Source: an uncultured Planctomycetales bacterium
GTDB taxonomy: Bacteria; Planctomycetota; Planctomycetia; Pirellulales; Thermoguttaceae
NCBI GenBank assembly: GCA_937889015.1
Contig: CALARR010000362.1
Coordinates: forward strand, 1-64,000
Length of the DNA: 64,000 nt
Direction: 5' to 3'
This document shows, piece after piece, positions 18,911 to 28,028 of this stretch. Each line of letters opens with the position of its first letter. The first letter of the stretch is position 1. The position numbers and the translations under genes are program-made. The notes beneath the pieces were generated by a model. That model saw only the letters and a list, made by a program, of their open reading frames with translations, was not told the DNA's origin and searched no databases.

Positions 18911-20032
18911 CTACCGATTGATCTCGATACCAGCGGTCACGCCGGTCATCAACACATCCTGGCGGTTGCGGCTCGTATCGATGCCCATCGCTCGCGGCAC
19001 ATAGTCGATGCTGCTGGAAGCCCTGGCGATATTGTCCATCCAGATCCCATTCCAGCCGACCTTGGCCTGGATCGCCCGGGTGAGTTGGTAGTGCAACTCC
19101 AGCCGCAATTCGATGAGCGGTGCGAATTCCGTCTCGCTGGCGGAGTGCGTGAAGGCCAAGGTGTTCCCAGGCAAGGTGACGAAGAACTTGTCCACTTCGC
19201 CTTGCTGACGGAATGTCTGAAAATTGAACCCCGGCACGAACCGGCAATCAGCCGAAAAGCCCCAGCGTTCTTGCTTCCGCGAGTACCGACCGCCGATTTC
19301 CGGCCCGATCAGGTGATTGTTGACATACTGGTTGATGAACATGTCCTGTTTATCGACGTTAACTGGGGCGCCAGGCCGGACGTATCCGATCATATCGAAG
19401 GTCTCGTCGAACTGCAGATAGCGAACTCCGACAAAAGCCTCCAGTTGCCCGCCCAACGCAAACTGCCGGAACCGTCGCGTGTACAGCAGTTCGATGTTCC
19501 AGTGCTCGACCTCATTGCTGGTCTGGAAGGCCGTGTATTCCTTCGGAACCATAGCCCCCGTGGAATCCTGCAACACCAGGGTTGCGTGAGTCATGTCCGC
19601 CAACTGCAATTGGTCGTTCAGCCGATAGTATGTGACCATCAACCCATTGTGAGCCCCCTGGTAGCCGATCTCGAACCGATTGCCTTCGCTGAATTCCGAT
19701 TGCAGGCCGGTGGTGTCGGACTGCGACACCAACGCCGGTGGGTAGGTGGCTTGATTGGTGATCAAGCTCGGCGATGCCCCGATGTTGGCCAGATCCGGCT
19801 TCTGGATCGACCAGTACAGCCCGTCAAAGGCGAAGTTGAATCCGCGATTGGGGGCCGGCAGACCGTCATAGAAACCGGTATCCGGCGGTGCGAAGAACTG
19901 CAGGTCACGGACATCGCCGGGAGGGAAGACCGTCGGGTCGTCCGGATACTGCTGAGCGTCGGCCAGGTTGGCCGCCAACGCGACCAGCACCCCGACTACC
20001 AGCCCAATGGCCTTACGGTGTGGCGACATCAT
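18911..20032 (-). CDS. Planctomycete outer-membrane beta-barrel protein (BBP7-like)
   Basis: A 373-residue exported protein. It has a signal peptide (MMSPHRKAIGLVVGVLVALAANLADA) and then alternating aromatic/polar strands typical of an outer-membrane barrel (GFNFAFDGLYWSIQKP, NRFEIGYQGAHNGLMVTYYRL, GGQLEAFVGVRYLQFDE, IELRLELHYQL), finishing with GVTAGIEINR. The layout resembles the BBP7 family found across planctomycetes; the substrate, if it is a porin, is unknown. Start 20032 was chosen over 20071 and 20185 because AAGGTGG lies upstream at a suitable distance and the signal peptide begins there. A clear terminator follows at 18849. Confidence 0.78.
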   Translation of the reverse strand: MMSPHRKAIGLVVGVLVALAANLADAQQYPDDPTVFPPGDVRDLQFFAPPDTGFYDGLPAPNRGFNFAFDGLYWSIQKPDLANIGASPSLITNQATYPPALVSQSDTTGLQSEFSEGNRFEIGYQGAHNGLMVTYYRLNDQLQLADMTHATLVLQDSTGAMVPKEYTAFQTSNEVEHWNIELLYTRRFRQFALGGQLEAFVGVRYLQFDETFDMIGYVRPGAPVNVDKQDMFINQYVNNHLIGPEIGGRYSRKQERWGFSADCRFVPGFNFQTFRQQGEVDKFFVTLPGNTLAFTHSASETEFAPLIELRLELHYQLTRAIQAKVGWNGIWMDNIARASSSIDYVPRAMGIDTSRNRQDVLMTGVTAGIEINR

Positions 20033-20326
20033 TCCAGTCCACCTTCTGCGCTGCTGTCTGTGGATTTGCATAGACGCTCCCACGCGGAGAGTCTGTGTAC
20101 CGGTTCTGCGGATAGTATCGGACGTGCCTGTCAAACCAGTTGAGTAAGAAAGGCAAACCCTGATGAAAATGACGACGCCCCTCACGCAAGAGGGGACTCA
20201 CCAAGCCACCGCCCAGACACCCTAGGCAACCTGCGAAGTTTCGGAAGACGTTTTGCCGAGGTGCAGCGAGACACAACCCCACTATCGAGCATACGGCCAC
20301 CACAAGCCATCCCTCTCCTACCGCAT

Positions 20327-20355
20327 TTGTCGCACCAAGTCCGTGGCTCTATACT
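20327..20355 (+). promoter_or_regulatory. Sigma70-like promoter for the TraB-family gene
   Basis: TTGTCG at 20327-20332 and TATACT at 20350-20355 are separated by 17 bases (4/6 and 5/6 matches to consensus). It would start a transcript about 95 bases before the gene at 20458. It is the best promoter candidate in the 425-base gap between the divergent barrel and TraB-like genes, which otherwise holds nothing recognised. Confidence 0.55.
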
Positions 20356-20457
20356 GGCAGATCAGAAGGCATTGCGAGAAACCGCGCGCGTTGTGGCCTG
20401 CCCAAGGGCCTCCGCGACCAGGGCCTTCTCCAGACGACCCCAATCGAGGCTCCCGCC

Positions 20458-21402
20458 ATGCTAGGCCGATCTCTGTTCGCAGTCTGCCTGGGGTTCCGGC
20501 TCCTGACGGGCGCGGCCCAGGGGGACGAGCCATTCGCTGGTACTCCACCCCCCAAGCCTTCCCCAGCCACGGCTCAGACCGTGAAGCCCGAGCCATTTCT
20601 TCGCCTGGTGCGCGACGACAAAGGGACCGTGGTGGGAATGGAAGTCGCCATTGTGCGATTTGTCCCCCGCAATCGCAGTCAGGCTTGGCCTGTGGTCGAC
20701 TTGGTGGGCGCGGTGCATATCGCCGATTCACGCTACTACGCAGCCCTCAATCGCCAGTTTGCCGGCTATGACGCGGTGCTCTACGAATTGATCGCCGCCG
20801 AAGGCACCCAGCCACAACCGGGGCAATCCAGCGGCAGTCCCGTGTCGCTGATTCAACGCGGACTTAAGGACCTGCTAGGTCTCCAGTTCCAACTTGACAC
20901 CATCCACTACAACCGCCCCAACATGATTCATGCTGACGTGTCGCCAGAACAGCTCGCCCAGGCCATGCAGCAACGCGGCGAGAGCGTCCTGGCCATCTTC
21001 ATGCGTATGTTGGGCTACGCGATGGCGCAGCAGGGAAAGGCGGGCACAGCCGGCGAGGCCGACATCATCATGGCGTTACTGGACAAGAACCGTTCCCTGG
21101 CCCTGAAACGGCTGGTCGCCGAACAGTTTGAAGCGATGGACGGCTCACTGATGGCCCTCAGCGGACCGGATGGCTCCTCCATCATCGAGGACCGCAACAC
21201 GGTCGCCCTGAACGTCCTCCGCAAACAACTGGTCGACAAACGAAAGCTGGCTATCTTCTACGGAGCCGGCCACCTCAACGACTTCGCCCGGCGACTCAGC
21301 GCGGACTTCGGCCTGGAACGAACCAACACCCGTTGGCTCCTGGCCTGGGACATGCACGATCCGACACCGGTCCGAAGGCCGCCGGCGACCAAACCCCAAT
21401 AG
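20458..21402 (+). CDS. TraB/GumN (Tiki-like) family protein, exported
   Basis: A 314-residue protein with an N-terminal signal peptide (MLGRSLFAVCLGFRLLTGAAQG). Two conserved family elements are visible: VDLVGAVHIADSRYYAALN near residue 80, with its GxxH motif, and IFYGAGHLNDFARRL near residue 267, with a second GxGH. Members of the TraB/Tiki/GumN superfamily are proposed metal-dependent proteases built around two GxxH motifs; the natural substrate here is unknown. It converges with the Tat oxidoreductase gene, leaving 21 bases. Confidence 0.72.
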   Translation: MLGRSLFAVCLGFRLLTGAAQGDEPFAGTPPPKPSPATAQTVKPEPFLRLVRDDKGTVVGMEVAIVRFVPRNRSQAWPVVDLVGAVHIADSRYYAALNRQFAGYDAVLYELIAAEGTQPQPGQSSGSPVSLIQRGLKDLLGLQFQLDTIHYNRPNMIHADVSPEQLAQAMQQRGESVLAIFMRMLGYAMAQQGKAGTAGEADIIMALLDKNRSLALKRLVAEQFEAMDGSLMALSGPDGSSIIEDRNTVALNVLRKQLVDKRKLAIFYGAGHLNDFARRLSADFGLERTNTRWLLAWDMHDPTPVRRPPATKPQ

Positions 21403-21423
21403 CCCCCCCAGTGCTGGCGCGCA

Positions 21424-22725
21424 TCACATGAGTCGGGTCAGCCCGGGCACGGCCAACGGCGGTTGCTCGACCCTCGAATTCCAGTCGAGATGGTCCGGGA
21501 CCAGTTTCTGCTGCGATTGCAGGGCCTGCTCCCAAGTCACTTCCTGTCCGCTATAGGCCGCCATTCGTCCCATGATGGCCATGAGTGTGGTTTGGGCCAT
21601 GCGATTGGCGTCGTTGATTGGCTTGCCCGCGCGAATCGAGGCCATCAGCTCATCATGTTCGGTCTGATACATGTTGGCTGGCGGCCCGTCGTAGGTCCAC
21701 GGCTTCGGGCCGTGGATCACAGGGCTGCGTCCGCGGCCGATTGTGCAGGTGCCCTCGCTGCCGATAATGTAGTCGGCATTCTCGTTGTAGCAGCCAGGAT
21801 GCGACCGGCAGCCCAGAAAACCGCGCGCGCCGCCGGCATATTCATAGGCCACGAAACCATTGTCGAACGTATTCCCCTCGTTGGCAAATACGCGACTTCC
21901 GATGGCCACCGCCCTTAGCGGCATCACATCATCGAACCACCACGCCATCTTGTCGACGCTGTGACCACCCGACAACAGAATCGTAACGTCCCCCGAAAGC
22001 CACAGCCGGCTGTGCCAGTCGCGCAAGTCCCACTCCAAATCGCTGATCTGAGCAGGACGCGGCCCCTTGTATTTGTGGCTCAGATCGCCGCGGTAATACG
22101 TGGCGTAGACGGTGCGCACATTGCCGACCGCTCCCTCGCGAATCTGCTCGCGCACAGCCCGCAAGCCCTGGTGATACCGCCAACAGAATCCCGAGACGAT
22201 ACTCAAGCCCTTTTGCCGGGCCTTTTCGGCCGATTCCAGCACCGAGCGAACGCCCGGAGCGTCAACGGCAGCGACAATCTCCATGAATGCGTGCTTGCCC
22301 GCATCGACGGCCGCCTTCAGATGCTGGGCCCGAAAGCCGGGCGGAGTGGTCAGGAGCACGACATCCACACCGCTGTCGATCAGCGCCTGGTAGGCGTCGA
22401 AGCCCAAGAACTCCCGTTGCGGCGGTACCTGGACCTGCTCAGGCAGGCGCGTTTGGAGTTGGCGAAGGCTGGATTCAAGATGGTCGGCAAACAGGTCGGC
22501 CATGGCCGTCAAGACCACGTTGCGGTCAGCCTGCATGGCGTTCAACGCAGCTCCACTGCCGCGTCCGCCACAGCCGATCAGCCCCACGCGCAATGTTTCG
22601 GCCGGCTTCGCATGTGTCAGGACGTTGGGCAACGCAATCGCGGCCGCGGAGGCGATTCCCGCTGGCCCGACCGACCATCGCAGAAACTCGCGGCGCGACG
22701 TGATGCCGCCAGGCTGAGTCATCAT
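21424..22725 (-). CDS. Tat-exported Gfo/Idh/MocA-like protein lacking the catalytic EKP lysine
   Basis: A 433-residue protein with a twin-arginine signal (SRREFLRWS) and the Rossmann motif VGLIGCGGRGSGAA. Where family members have CEKPVA, this one reads FMEIVAAVDAPG, so the lysine normally taking part in catalysis is replaced by isoleucine. The C-terminal domain is otherwise typical (WYW/HxxD-type segments, DYIIGSEGTC). Start 22725 has AGGAG about 8 bases upstream. The start overlaps the stop of the gene at 22722 by 4 bases (ATGA), indicating translational coupling. It may bind sugar or cofactor without the usual redox step, or use another residue. Confidence 0.85.
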   Translation of the reverse strand: MMTQPGGITSRREFLRWSVGPAGIASAAAIALPNVLTHAKPAETLRVGLIGCGGRGSGAALNAMQADRNVVLTAMADLFADHLESSLRQLQTRLPEQVQVPPQREFLGFDAYQALIDSGVDVVLLTTPPGFRAQHLKAAVDAGKHAFMEIVAAVDAPGVRSVLESAEKARQKGLSIVSGFCWRYHQGLRAVREQIREGAVGNVRTVYATYYRGDLSHKYKGPRPAQISDLEWDLRDWHSRLWLSGDVTILLSGGHSVDKMAWWFDDVMPLRAVAIGSRVFANEGNTFDNGFVAYEYAGGARGFLGCRSHPGCYNENADYIIGSEGTCTIGRGRSPVIHGPKPWTYDGPPANMYQTEHDELMASIRAGKPINDANRMAQTTLMAIMGRMAAYSGQEVTWEQALQSQQKLVPDHLDWNSRVEQPPLAVPGLTRLM

Positions 22726-23774
22726 GGTGGGACTCCTATCGTGGGCGTGCAACCAGCGGAACTGGATTCAGTCTGCCGCGCAACCAGGAACTCGCGATAG
22801 GCGTCCAAGGCACGGCCCCAATCGCCATCCAGGCGGAGTAGTGCCAGACGTACCCTGGCGCGGCACTCGGCCCTTGGCACAAGATCAACGCCGAACAACG
22901 ACAAGTCGAACGCGCTGTAACTCGTGAGCCGGTCCGCGTCCTCGGCTGCGTGGTAGCGCGTGCTGATCGCGTAGCACTCCTCCGGATACGACATGAGTAC
23001 CGCCGCCAGCCCCGAGTGCGGATCCTCTTGCACCGCCAGGCAATGCGCGTAGTGCCGGACAGGACACATTTGCACTGTCGGCGTCTTGCGTTCACTGCGG
23101 CTCCAACGGCCGTCCAAACAGAAGCGGGCCGCTAGCGCATCGCGGGGAAACACCAACACGGTGCCCCGGAACACGTCGTTCACCGTGGGCAGCACCCATT
23201 CCGCCGGCTGATTCCTCGGAGCCTGGACCATGACGTGCGGACGCAAGGCCTTATCGAAGTAGCTGGAGAGGAACAGTTCGTATCCGGCGTAGGTTCCCCG
23301 CGACTTGACCGTCACCGTAAGATCGATGGCGTTCGGTGGGCGAAGCTCGTAGCGCGCTGTGAGGCCGGCATGGTGCCCCTCGCTTGGAGGCCATTGAATC
23401 TCCACTGCTCCCGCCTGCGACGTGGCGGTGCGCTGCATAGCCCGTGGCAGATCCATCACCTGATTCACAGACATCAGTTTGAAGAGATTTAGCGCCGAAT
23501 AGCGCGTGTCGATCACCTGGCGGCCGCTCCGCTTGTCGATCAACCGGGTCACGCCGTGATAGACGCCCTCGACCTGCAGAGCCCCTTCGATCGACTCGGT
23601 CTCGAATCGGAAGCTCGCCCCCGCCTCGTCTGCCCGGAAGCCCGGATAGAAAGCGGGCCCGTCCGAGACAGAAGCCCCCAGGACGCAATGCGCGGGCCCG
23701 CTCCAGGCCACCACCGACGCCACGGCCACCGACAGCAATCTCGTCACCAACCAACGCGACCGGCCTGGTTGCAT
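22722..23774 (-). CDS. Exported protein of unknown function coupled to a Gfo/Idh-like gene
   Basis: A 350-residue protein with a signal peptide (RLLSVAVASVVAWSGPAHC). The body has a beta-rich pattern reminiscent of carbohydrate-active or galactose-mutarotase-like folds (FRFETESIEGALQVEGVYHGVTRL, LTARYELRPPNAIDLTVTVKSRG, CLAVQEDPHSGLAAVLMS), but I do not recognise a defined family. The context of a coupled Gfo/Idh-like protein downstream suggests work on sugars. Start 23774 directly precedes the signal peptide. Confidence 0.7.
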   Translation of the reverse strand: MQPGRSRWLVTRLLSVAVASVVAWSGPAHCVLGASVSDGPAFYPGFRADEAGASFRFETESIEGALQVEGVYHGVTRLIDKRSGRQVIDTRYSALNLFKLMSVNQVMDLPRAMQRTATSQAGAVEIQWPPSEGHHAGLTARYELRPPNAIDLTVTVKSRGTYAGYELFLSSYFDKALRPHVMVQAPRNQPAEWVLPTVNDVFRGTVLVFPRDALAARFCLDGRWSRSERKTPTVQMCPVRHYAHCLAVQEDPHSGLAAVLMSYPEECYAISTRYHAAEDADRLTSYSAFDLSLFGVDLVPRAECRARVRLALLRLDGDWGRALDAYREFLVARQTESSSAGCTPTIGVPP

Positions 23775-23945
23775 ACGACACCTGCGAGAAGAGGCGAAAA
23801 GGGCCGACGAGGTGACGCAAGAGACACAACGCGACCATTGTGGGCCGTGAAGCTGCCGCCTGTCAAGAAAGTAGAGACGCCAGCCGCAGACGTCTCCGTG
23901 GAAAGCCGTCCGGACTCTACTGGAGACGATCAGCAGAAGAAGCGT

Positions 23946-25124
23946 TCAGTAGCGAACTACCCGCCGCAGCAACCAGAGGCCCCAGAGGAACAGCAGGAAG
24001 TTGCCGGCCCAGACCGACCAGGGGGGCAAACCGCCGCTCTTGGCTCCGTCCACCATGCAGAACAGCAAGGGGAAGTACACCACCAAAATCGGCAGGAAAC
24101 AAAGGAAGAAGCTGGTCAGCAAGTCCCCGTTGCGGAGTCGCACGGCCATAGGCGCCCCTACCCATACGAACAACAGGCAACTGAACCCCTGGGACCAGCG
24201 GCGATAGGGCTCTGTGTACAGCCGTGAGAGCAAGTCACACATGCTGCGCACGGTGCCGTCACGCCGCTGCCAGTCGCTGCTAGTCACCCCCGCGAAATCG
24301 CCCGTAGCCAACTGCACCGCCGCCTGCACGGCCATGTCCTGTCGATACAACTCGATGTTCTTCGTCTGGCTGGCAATCTTGTCCGGAATCAACCGTAGAG
24401 GCATCCACGACGGCAGCAAAGCCTGCGGATCGCGATCGCTTAACGGAATATCCTGCTCGTGCTCGTCGGGAAACTGAAAACTGCCCCGCCCCGGAACGTT
24501 GATCGTGCCATTACGGAGCACAATCCGCAGAACGTTGTTGGCAGGGTCCGAATGGATCTCGGCCTCTTCAGCCGTGATCCGCACCGAAGGCGTCTTGCCG
24601 CGGCCCTCAATCGCCAGATTCACGCGAATCAGCCGCCGCCCCTCCACTCGCTTCACATTGATGGCCAACCGTGACGAACTGAAGGACTTCTGCGTGCGAA
24701 GCATGTTGTACACGATTTCCTGGAACGCTTCGGTCACGACCCGCTGCGTGCCGTGCCGCCCCCACGATCCCTCCAGGTCGTTCATCCACACTGTCATCAA
24801 ACTCAACAGAAAGGCCAGTACGTAGGCCGGCCGGAGAATTGCCCAAGGTGAAATACCAAGAGCCTTGATCGCCACAACCTCGTTGAAGGCGGACATGCGC
24901 GCATAGACCGTGGTGGTCGCCAGGAGCAACGTGGCGGGAATCGTCCACCGCAGAGTGTTGGGCAGAACATAGGGAATCAGTCGAACGAGCCCCGCCAGTG
25001 GCAGGTGCTGATCGGCCCCCTCCTTCACGACTCCAATGATCATCATCATCGCGGTCAGGCCCAGCATGGCCACCACGAAGACTTTGATCAGTTCCACAAG
25101 GACGTACCGCGTGAGAGTCGTCAT
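23946..25124 (-). CDS. LptF/LptG (YjgP/YjgQ) family permease
   Basis: A 392-residue inner-membrane protein. The N-terminus has the family hallmark TRYVLVELIKVFVVAMLGLTAMMMI, then transmembrane helices at about 50-75 and 95-120 with MSAFNEVVAIKALGIS. A long periplasmic beta-jellyroll-like domain (about 125-300) and three C-terminal helices (SCLLFVWVGAPMAVRL..., FFLCFLPILVVYFPLLFC, NFLLFLWGLWLL) follow. In the Lpt system two such subunits with LptB extract lipopolysaccharide from the inner membrane. Only one subunit is in this window, and F versus G cannot be settled. Divergent from the isomerase at 25377. Confidence 0.88.
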   Translation of the reverse strand: MTTLTRYVLVELIKVFVVAMLGLTAMMMIIGVVKEGADQHLPLAGLVRLIPYVLPNTLRWTIPATLLLATTTVYARMSAFNEVVAIKALGISPWAILRPAYVLAFLLSLMTVWMNDLEGSWGRHGTQRVVTEAFQEIVYNMLRTQKSFSSSRLAINVKRVEGRRLIRVNLAIEGRGKTPSVRITAEEAEIHSDPANNVLRIVLRNGTINVPGRGSFQFPDEHEQDIPLSDRDPQALLPSWMPLRLIPDKIASQTKNIELYRQDMAVQAAVQLATGDFAGVTSSDWQRRDGTVRSMCDLLSRLYTEPYRRWSQGFSCLLFVWVGAPMAVRLRNGDLLTSFFLCFLPILVVYFPLLFCMVDGAKSGGLPPWSVWAGNFLLFLWGLWLLRRVVRY

Positions 25125-25376
25125 GGCCCGACAGTGTGGCGACTTCAGGCGATGCGGGTCAAGCCCACTCTCCCCACCACCGGCTCGCCTTTACAGAATC
25201 GCGGCGATTTCCCATACTACCGACTCGCGGCGAAGATCCGTAGGATGTGGTCGCTGGCGAGGTCCTCCCAAGGCCTTGCTCCGTGAGGATCAGAAACAGT
25301 CCCGCCCCCCGCCCCACAGGGTGGGAATCGAGACTTGACCTGCACTGCGGCAGGGTATCAATAGGAGTTTGCACGG

Positions 25377-26177
25377 ATGGTCAAGCTTTCAATGAACGAG
25401 ACTACGACCTATCGCTGGTCGTTCGAAGAGGATGTCTTGGCCTACGCAGCGGCGGGCATTCCGGCCATCGGCGTGTGGCGGCAGAAACTCTCGGACTTCG
25501 GCCCGCAAAAGGGAGCCGAACTGCTCGAAGAACAGGGAATGGAGGTCTCGCATCTGTTCTGGGCGGGCGGATTCACCGGCAGCGACGGACGCACGTTTCG
25601 TGAGAGTCTGGACGACGCCATGGAAGCCCTGCGCACCGCTGCAGAAATCCGCGCCCGCAGTCTCGTCGTGTACAGCGGGGCCCGAGCGGGTCATACCGCA
25701 AACCATGCCCGACGCCTGATCAAGGACGCCTTGACGCAATTAGCCCCCCTGGCGACCGAGTTGAACGTCAAACTGGCGGTCGAACCGATGCATCCGGGCT
25801 GCGCTGGCCAGTGGACCTTCCTCACCTCGCTGGACGACGTCCTGGCGATGCTGGCGGCCGTCGGCTCACCCCAGGTGCAAATGGTCTTCGACACCTACCA
25901 TCTGGGCCAGCAGCCGGGGTTGCTGGAGCGTATCCCCGCCCTCATTCCGCAAATCGCCCTGGTCCAACTCGGAGACCTCAAGTCCCCACCCGTCGGTGAG
26001 CAAAACCGCTGCCGACTGGGAACGGGTGTCCTGCCCCTGCGCGAGATCGTCGCCGCCTTGCGCGCCGCAGGCTACGATGGCCATTTCGACGTCGAGTTGA
26101 TCGGCGAAGAAATCGAAACCTGTGACTACCGAAGCTTGGTCGAGCAGGCCAAGAGTGACGTGCAGGAACTGCTGTGA
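25377..26177 (+). CDS. Sugar phosphate isomerase/epimerase (xylose isomerase-like TIM barrel)
   Basis: A 266-residue AP-endonuclease-2/xylose-isomerase-like TIM-barrel protein. Visible core elements are AAGIPAIGVWRQKL, RSLVVYSGARAG, LAVEPMHPG (metal-ligand glutamate), MVFDTYHLGQQPG (metal ligand Asp/His), LVQLGDLKSPP and GHFDVELIGEE with a terminal acidic pair. These residues fit divalent metal binding. Substrate cannot be told; the family includes hexulose and inosose epimerases. AGGAG lies 9 bases before the ATG. Confidence 0.85.
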   Translation: MVKLSMNETTTYRWSFEEDVLAYAAAGIPAIGVWRQKLSDFGPQKGAELLEEQGMEVSHLFWAGGFTGSDGRTFRESLDDAMEALRTAAEIRARSLVVYSGARAGHTANHARRLIKDALTQLAPLATELNVKLAVEPMHPGCAGQWTFLTSLDDVLAMLAAVGSPQVQMVFDTYHLGQQPGLLERIPALIPQIALVQLGDLKSPPVGEQNRCRLGTGVLPLREIVAALRAAGYDGHFDVELIGEEIETCDYRSLVEQAKSDVQELL

Positions 26178-26235
26178 ACGTCTTATTGAGGTCTGCACTT
26201 GCCTGGCTGCGTCTCGCAAATCCCCCCTAGCCTCC

Positions 26236-26661
26236 ATGCCGCAACCGCCTCCCAGTTTGAGCATCGAGATCCCACTACGCGAGCTGCAATTCTCGTTCGC
26301 ACGTAGTTCCGGGCCTGGCGGGCAAAACGTCAACAAGGTCAACAGTAAGGCCACACTCCGTTGGTCCATCCTTCACAGCCCCAGTCTCGACGAAGCACTG
26401 CGCCAACGTCTACTCATTGGCCTTCGGAACCGAATGACGACCGATGGCGAGCTGATCCTCTCCAGTCAGCGGTTTCGCGATGCAGGCCGTAACGTGGCCG
26501 ATTGCCTGGAGAAGCTGCGCGCCATACTGCGCGAGGCCTCGCGCACCCCCAAAGCGAGGAAACCGACCCACGCCACACGAGGTTCCCACCGCCGCCGCCT
26601 GGCACTTAAACAGCAGCGGTCACAGACCAAGCAGCGCAGGCGTTTCCGACCTGAAGATTGA
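26236..26661 (+). CDS. arfB: Peptidyl-tRNA hydrolase ArfB-like ribosome-rescue factor
   Basis: A 141-residue release-factor domain 3 protein. The GGQ catalytic motif is at G28-G29-Q30 in SSGPGGQNVNKVNSKATLRW, and the C-terminus is a long basic tail (RGSHRRRLALKQQRSQTKQRRR) that in ArfB/YaeJ enters the empty mRNA channel. It has no stop-codon-recognition domain. It should hydrolyse peptidyl-tRNA on stalled ribosomes. Start 26236 gives the usual family length. It follows the isomerase by 58 bases. Confidence 0.9.
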   Translation: MPQPPPSLSIEIPLRELQFSFARSSGPGGQNVNKVNSKATLRWSILHSPSLDEALRQRLLIGLRNRMTTDGELILSSQRFRDAGRNVADCLEKLRAILREASRTPKARKPTHATRGSHRRRLALKQQRSQTKQRRRFRPED

Positions 26662-26737
26662 GCGGCACACGGGGCCCCCTCTTTTCCGCAGGCTTGCCCA
26701 CTTTCTGTGCGGATGGCCCAGCCGATACCCATCACGG

Positions 26738-26743
26738 TATAAT
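26738..26743 (+). promoter_or_regulatory. Possible -10 element upstream of the UVR/csrA genes
   Basis: A perfect TATAAT lies 92 bases before the gene at 26836. No good -35 hexamer is present 16-18 bases upstream, so this is a weak promoter call. Confidence 0.35.
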
Positions 26744-26835
26744 GCGATATCGGAACGGGCCTGCAGCCTGCCAAAGTTGTACGCGTTGCCTACAGACAGA
26801 CAGCGCCCCTTCTCCTCCAGTAGCACGGAACCGCA

Positions 26836-27579
26836 ATGGCCGCTCGACAAGACATCGACCTCATCCTCCATCGTTGGCCGTTCCGCCCAGGCACGATTAG
26901 TGTCCGACGCGTCAAGGCTCGGGATGGTCGCGAGGTTCTCCAGATGCGGGTCGATATGGGACTGCTGCAGATGGAGAGCACGGGCCGACCGGACGGCACT
27001 CGCCCTGGGGGGCGAGACACCTATCTCGACTATCTCCGCCAAGAGTGTATCGCAGGCGACTCGGACACGGCACTCAGTGAGGATCAGTGCATCGAGATGG
27101 ATCGCGAGTTCCTCCAGTATTACCACCGCCGAGTGTGCTGGCTGGCGCTGCGAGAGTTCGGCGCCGCCGTGCGGGACGCCGATCACACATTGGCCCTGAT
27201 GGATTTCGTAGCCGAGCACTCGCCCGACGAAGAATGGACCGCCAGTCACGAGCGATATCGCCCCTTTGTCCTCTTTCACCGCACCCAAGCCGCGGCCTTG
27301 TTCGAGTTGGAGCACACAGGCCCCGACCGGGCGATTGGCGAGATCAGTCGCGGACTGGATCGTATTCGAACTGTTTTTGAGGTGGTTGAGGCCTTGGATC
27401 AATTCGAGCAGGACGAACAGGTGCAGCAATTGGAGCAACTCCGGAGTTGGGTCCGTATGCAGTACGGGATCGACCGCACGCTGGAAGAACAACTGGACGA
27501 GGCTGTGGCCGAGGAACGCTACGAGCAGGCGGCCAAACTGCGGGACTTGATCGCCCGCCGCAATGCGCCCCGTACTTAA
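26836..27579 (+). CDS. UVR-motif (UvrB/UvrC-type) protein
   Basis: A 247-residue cytosolic protein. The C-terminal about 30 residues (TLEEQLDEAVAEERYEQAAKLRDLIARR) form a UVR helix-turn-helix motif, the protein-contact element shared by UvrB, UvrC, ClpC and McsA. The remainder (about 1-200) has helical DREFLQYYHRRVCWLALREFG and VLFHRTQAAALFELEHTG segments that are not a nuclease or helicase domain. It is therefore not UvrB or UvrC itself. It stands 111 bases upstream of csrA on the same strand. A role as an adaptor is inferred from the UVR motif. Confidence 0.8.
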   Translation: MAARQDIDLILHRWPFRPGTISVRRVKARDGREVLQMRVDMGLLQMESTGRPDGTRPGGRDTYLDYLRQECIAGDSDTALSEDQCIEMDREFLQYYHRRVCWLALREFGAAVRDADHTLALMDFVAEHSPDEEWTASHERYRPFVLFHRTQAAALFELEHTGPDRAIGEISRGLDRIRTVFEVVEALDQFEQDEQVQQLEQLRSWVRMQYGIDRTLEEQLDEAVAEERYEQAAKLRDLIARRNAPRT

Positions 27580-27690
27580 GTTCTACCCCCGAACCATCAC
27601 AGCCACTTCAGGCGACCGGAGTGGATTGATGCGGCGAGCGACACAGGGACCCGTTCTTCGAGGATCGCACAGCGCGAGTTGAGGTGTGTC

Positions 27691-27885
27691 ATGTTGGTAC
27701 TGACCAGGAAGGCCAACCAGAGGATCCAGATCGGCGAGCACGTGACGATCACCGTGATCGAGGTCAAAGGTCGTTATGTCCGGATCGGGGTAGAGGCCCC
27801 ACGCGACGTTCGGATCTTTCGTGGCGAGATATCGCAGGCGCCCACACAGGCACACCCCTCTTCATCCGGCGACAGAAATGCCTGA
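27691..27885 (+). CDS. csrA: Carbon storage regulator CsrA
   Basis: A 64-residue CsrA/RsmA RNA-binding protein. MLVLTRKANQRIQIGEHVTITVIEVKGRYVRIGVEAPRDV carries the conserved beta-strand core, with L4/R6 and a VEAP.DV.IFRGEI segment that includes the RNA-contacting arginine. It binds GGA motifs in mRNA leaders. The C-terminus beyond GEI (about 17 residues) is Pro/Ser-rich and longer than minimal. GAGGTG lies 7 bases before the ATG. A long hairpin begins at the last codon. CsrA commonly regulates flagellin; here the window also holds a pseudaminic acid pathway, often used on flagellin. Confidence 0.95.
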   Translation: MLVLTRKANQRIQIGEHVTITVIEVKGRYVRIGVEAPRDVRIFRGEISQAPTQAHPSSSGDRNA

Positions 27886-27929
27886 CAGAATGAGTGGCTT
27901 CGAACCACCACTCATTCTGTGACTCAGGC
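27880..27929 (+). terminator. Long hairpin overlapping the csrA stop codon
   Basis: A 13-bp perfect stem (ACAGAATGAGTGG at 27885-27897, CCACTCATTCTGT at 27908-27920) is extended, across a TGAC bulge, by GCCTGA/TCAGGC at 27880-27885 and 27924-27929. The csrA stop (27883-27885) lies within the stem. No T-run follows, so it may be a processing or stability element rather than a standard terminator. Confidence 0.6.
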
Positions 27930-28028
27930 AGCCCCCCCCTGCCTGACAGCCAATTGCGGTCTATGCTTGGCATAGGGATCGAAGTCTCCTTTCCGTGTTC
28001 TCCACTGCCGTCCATTCGAGACCTCACC

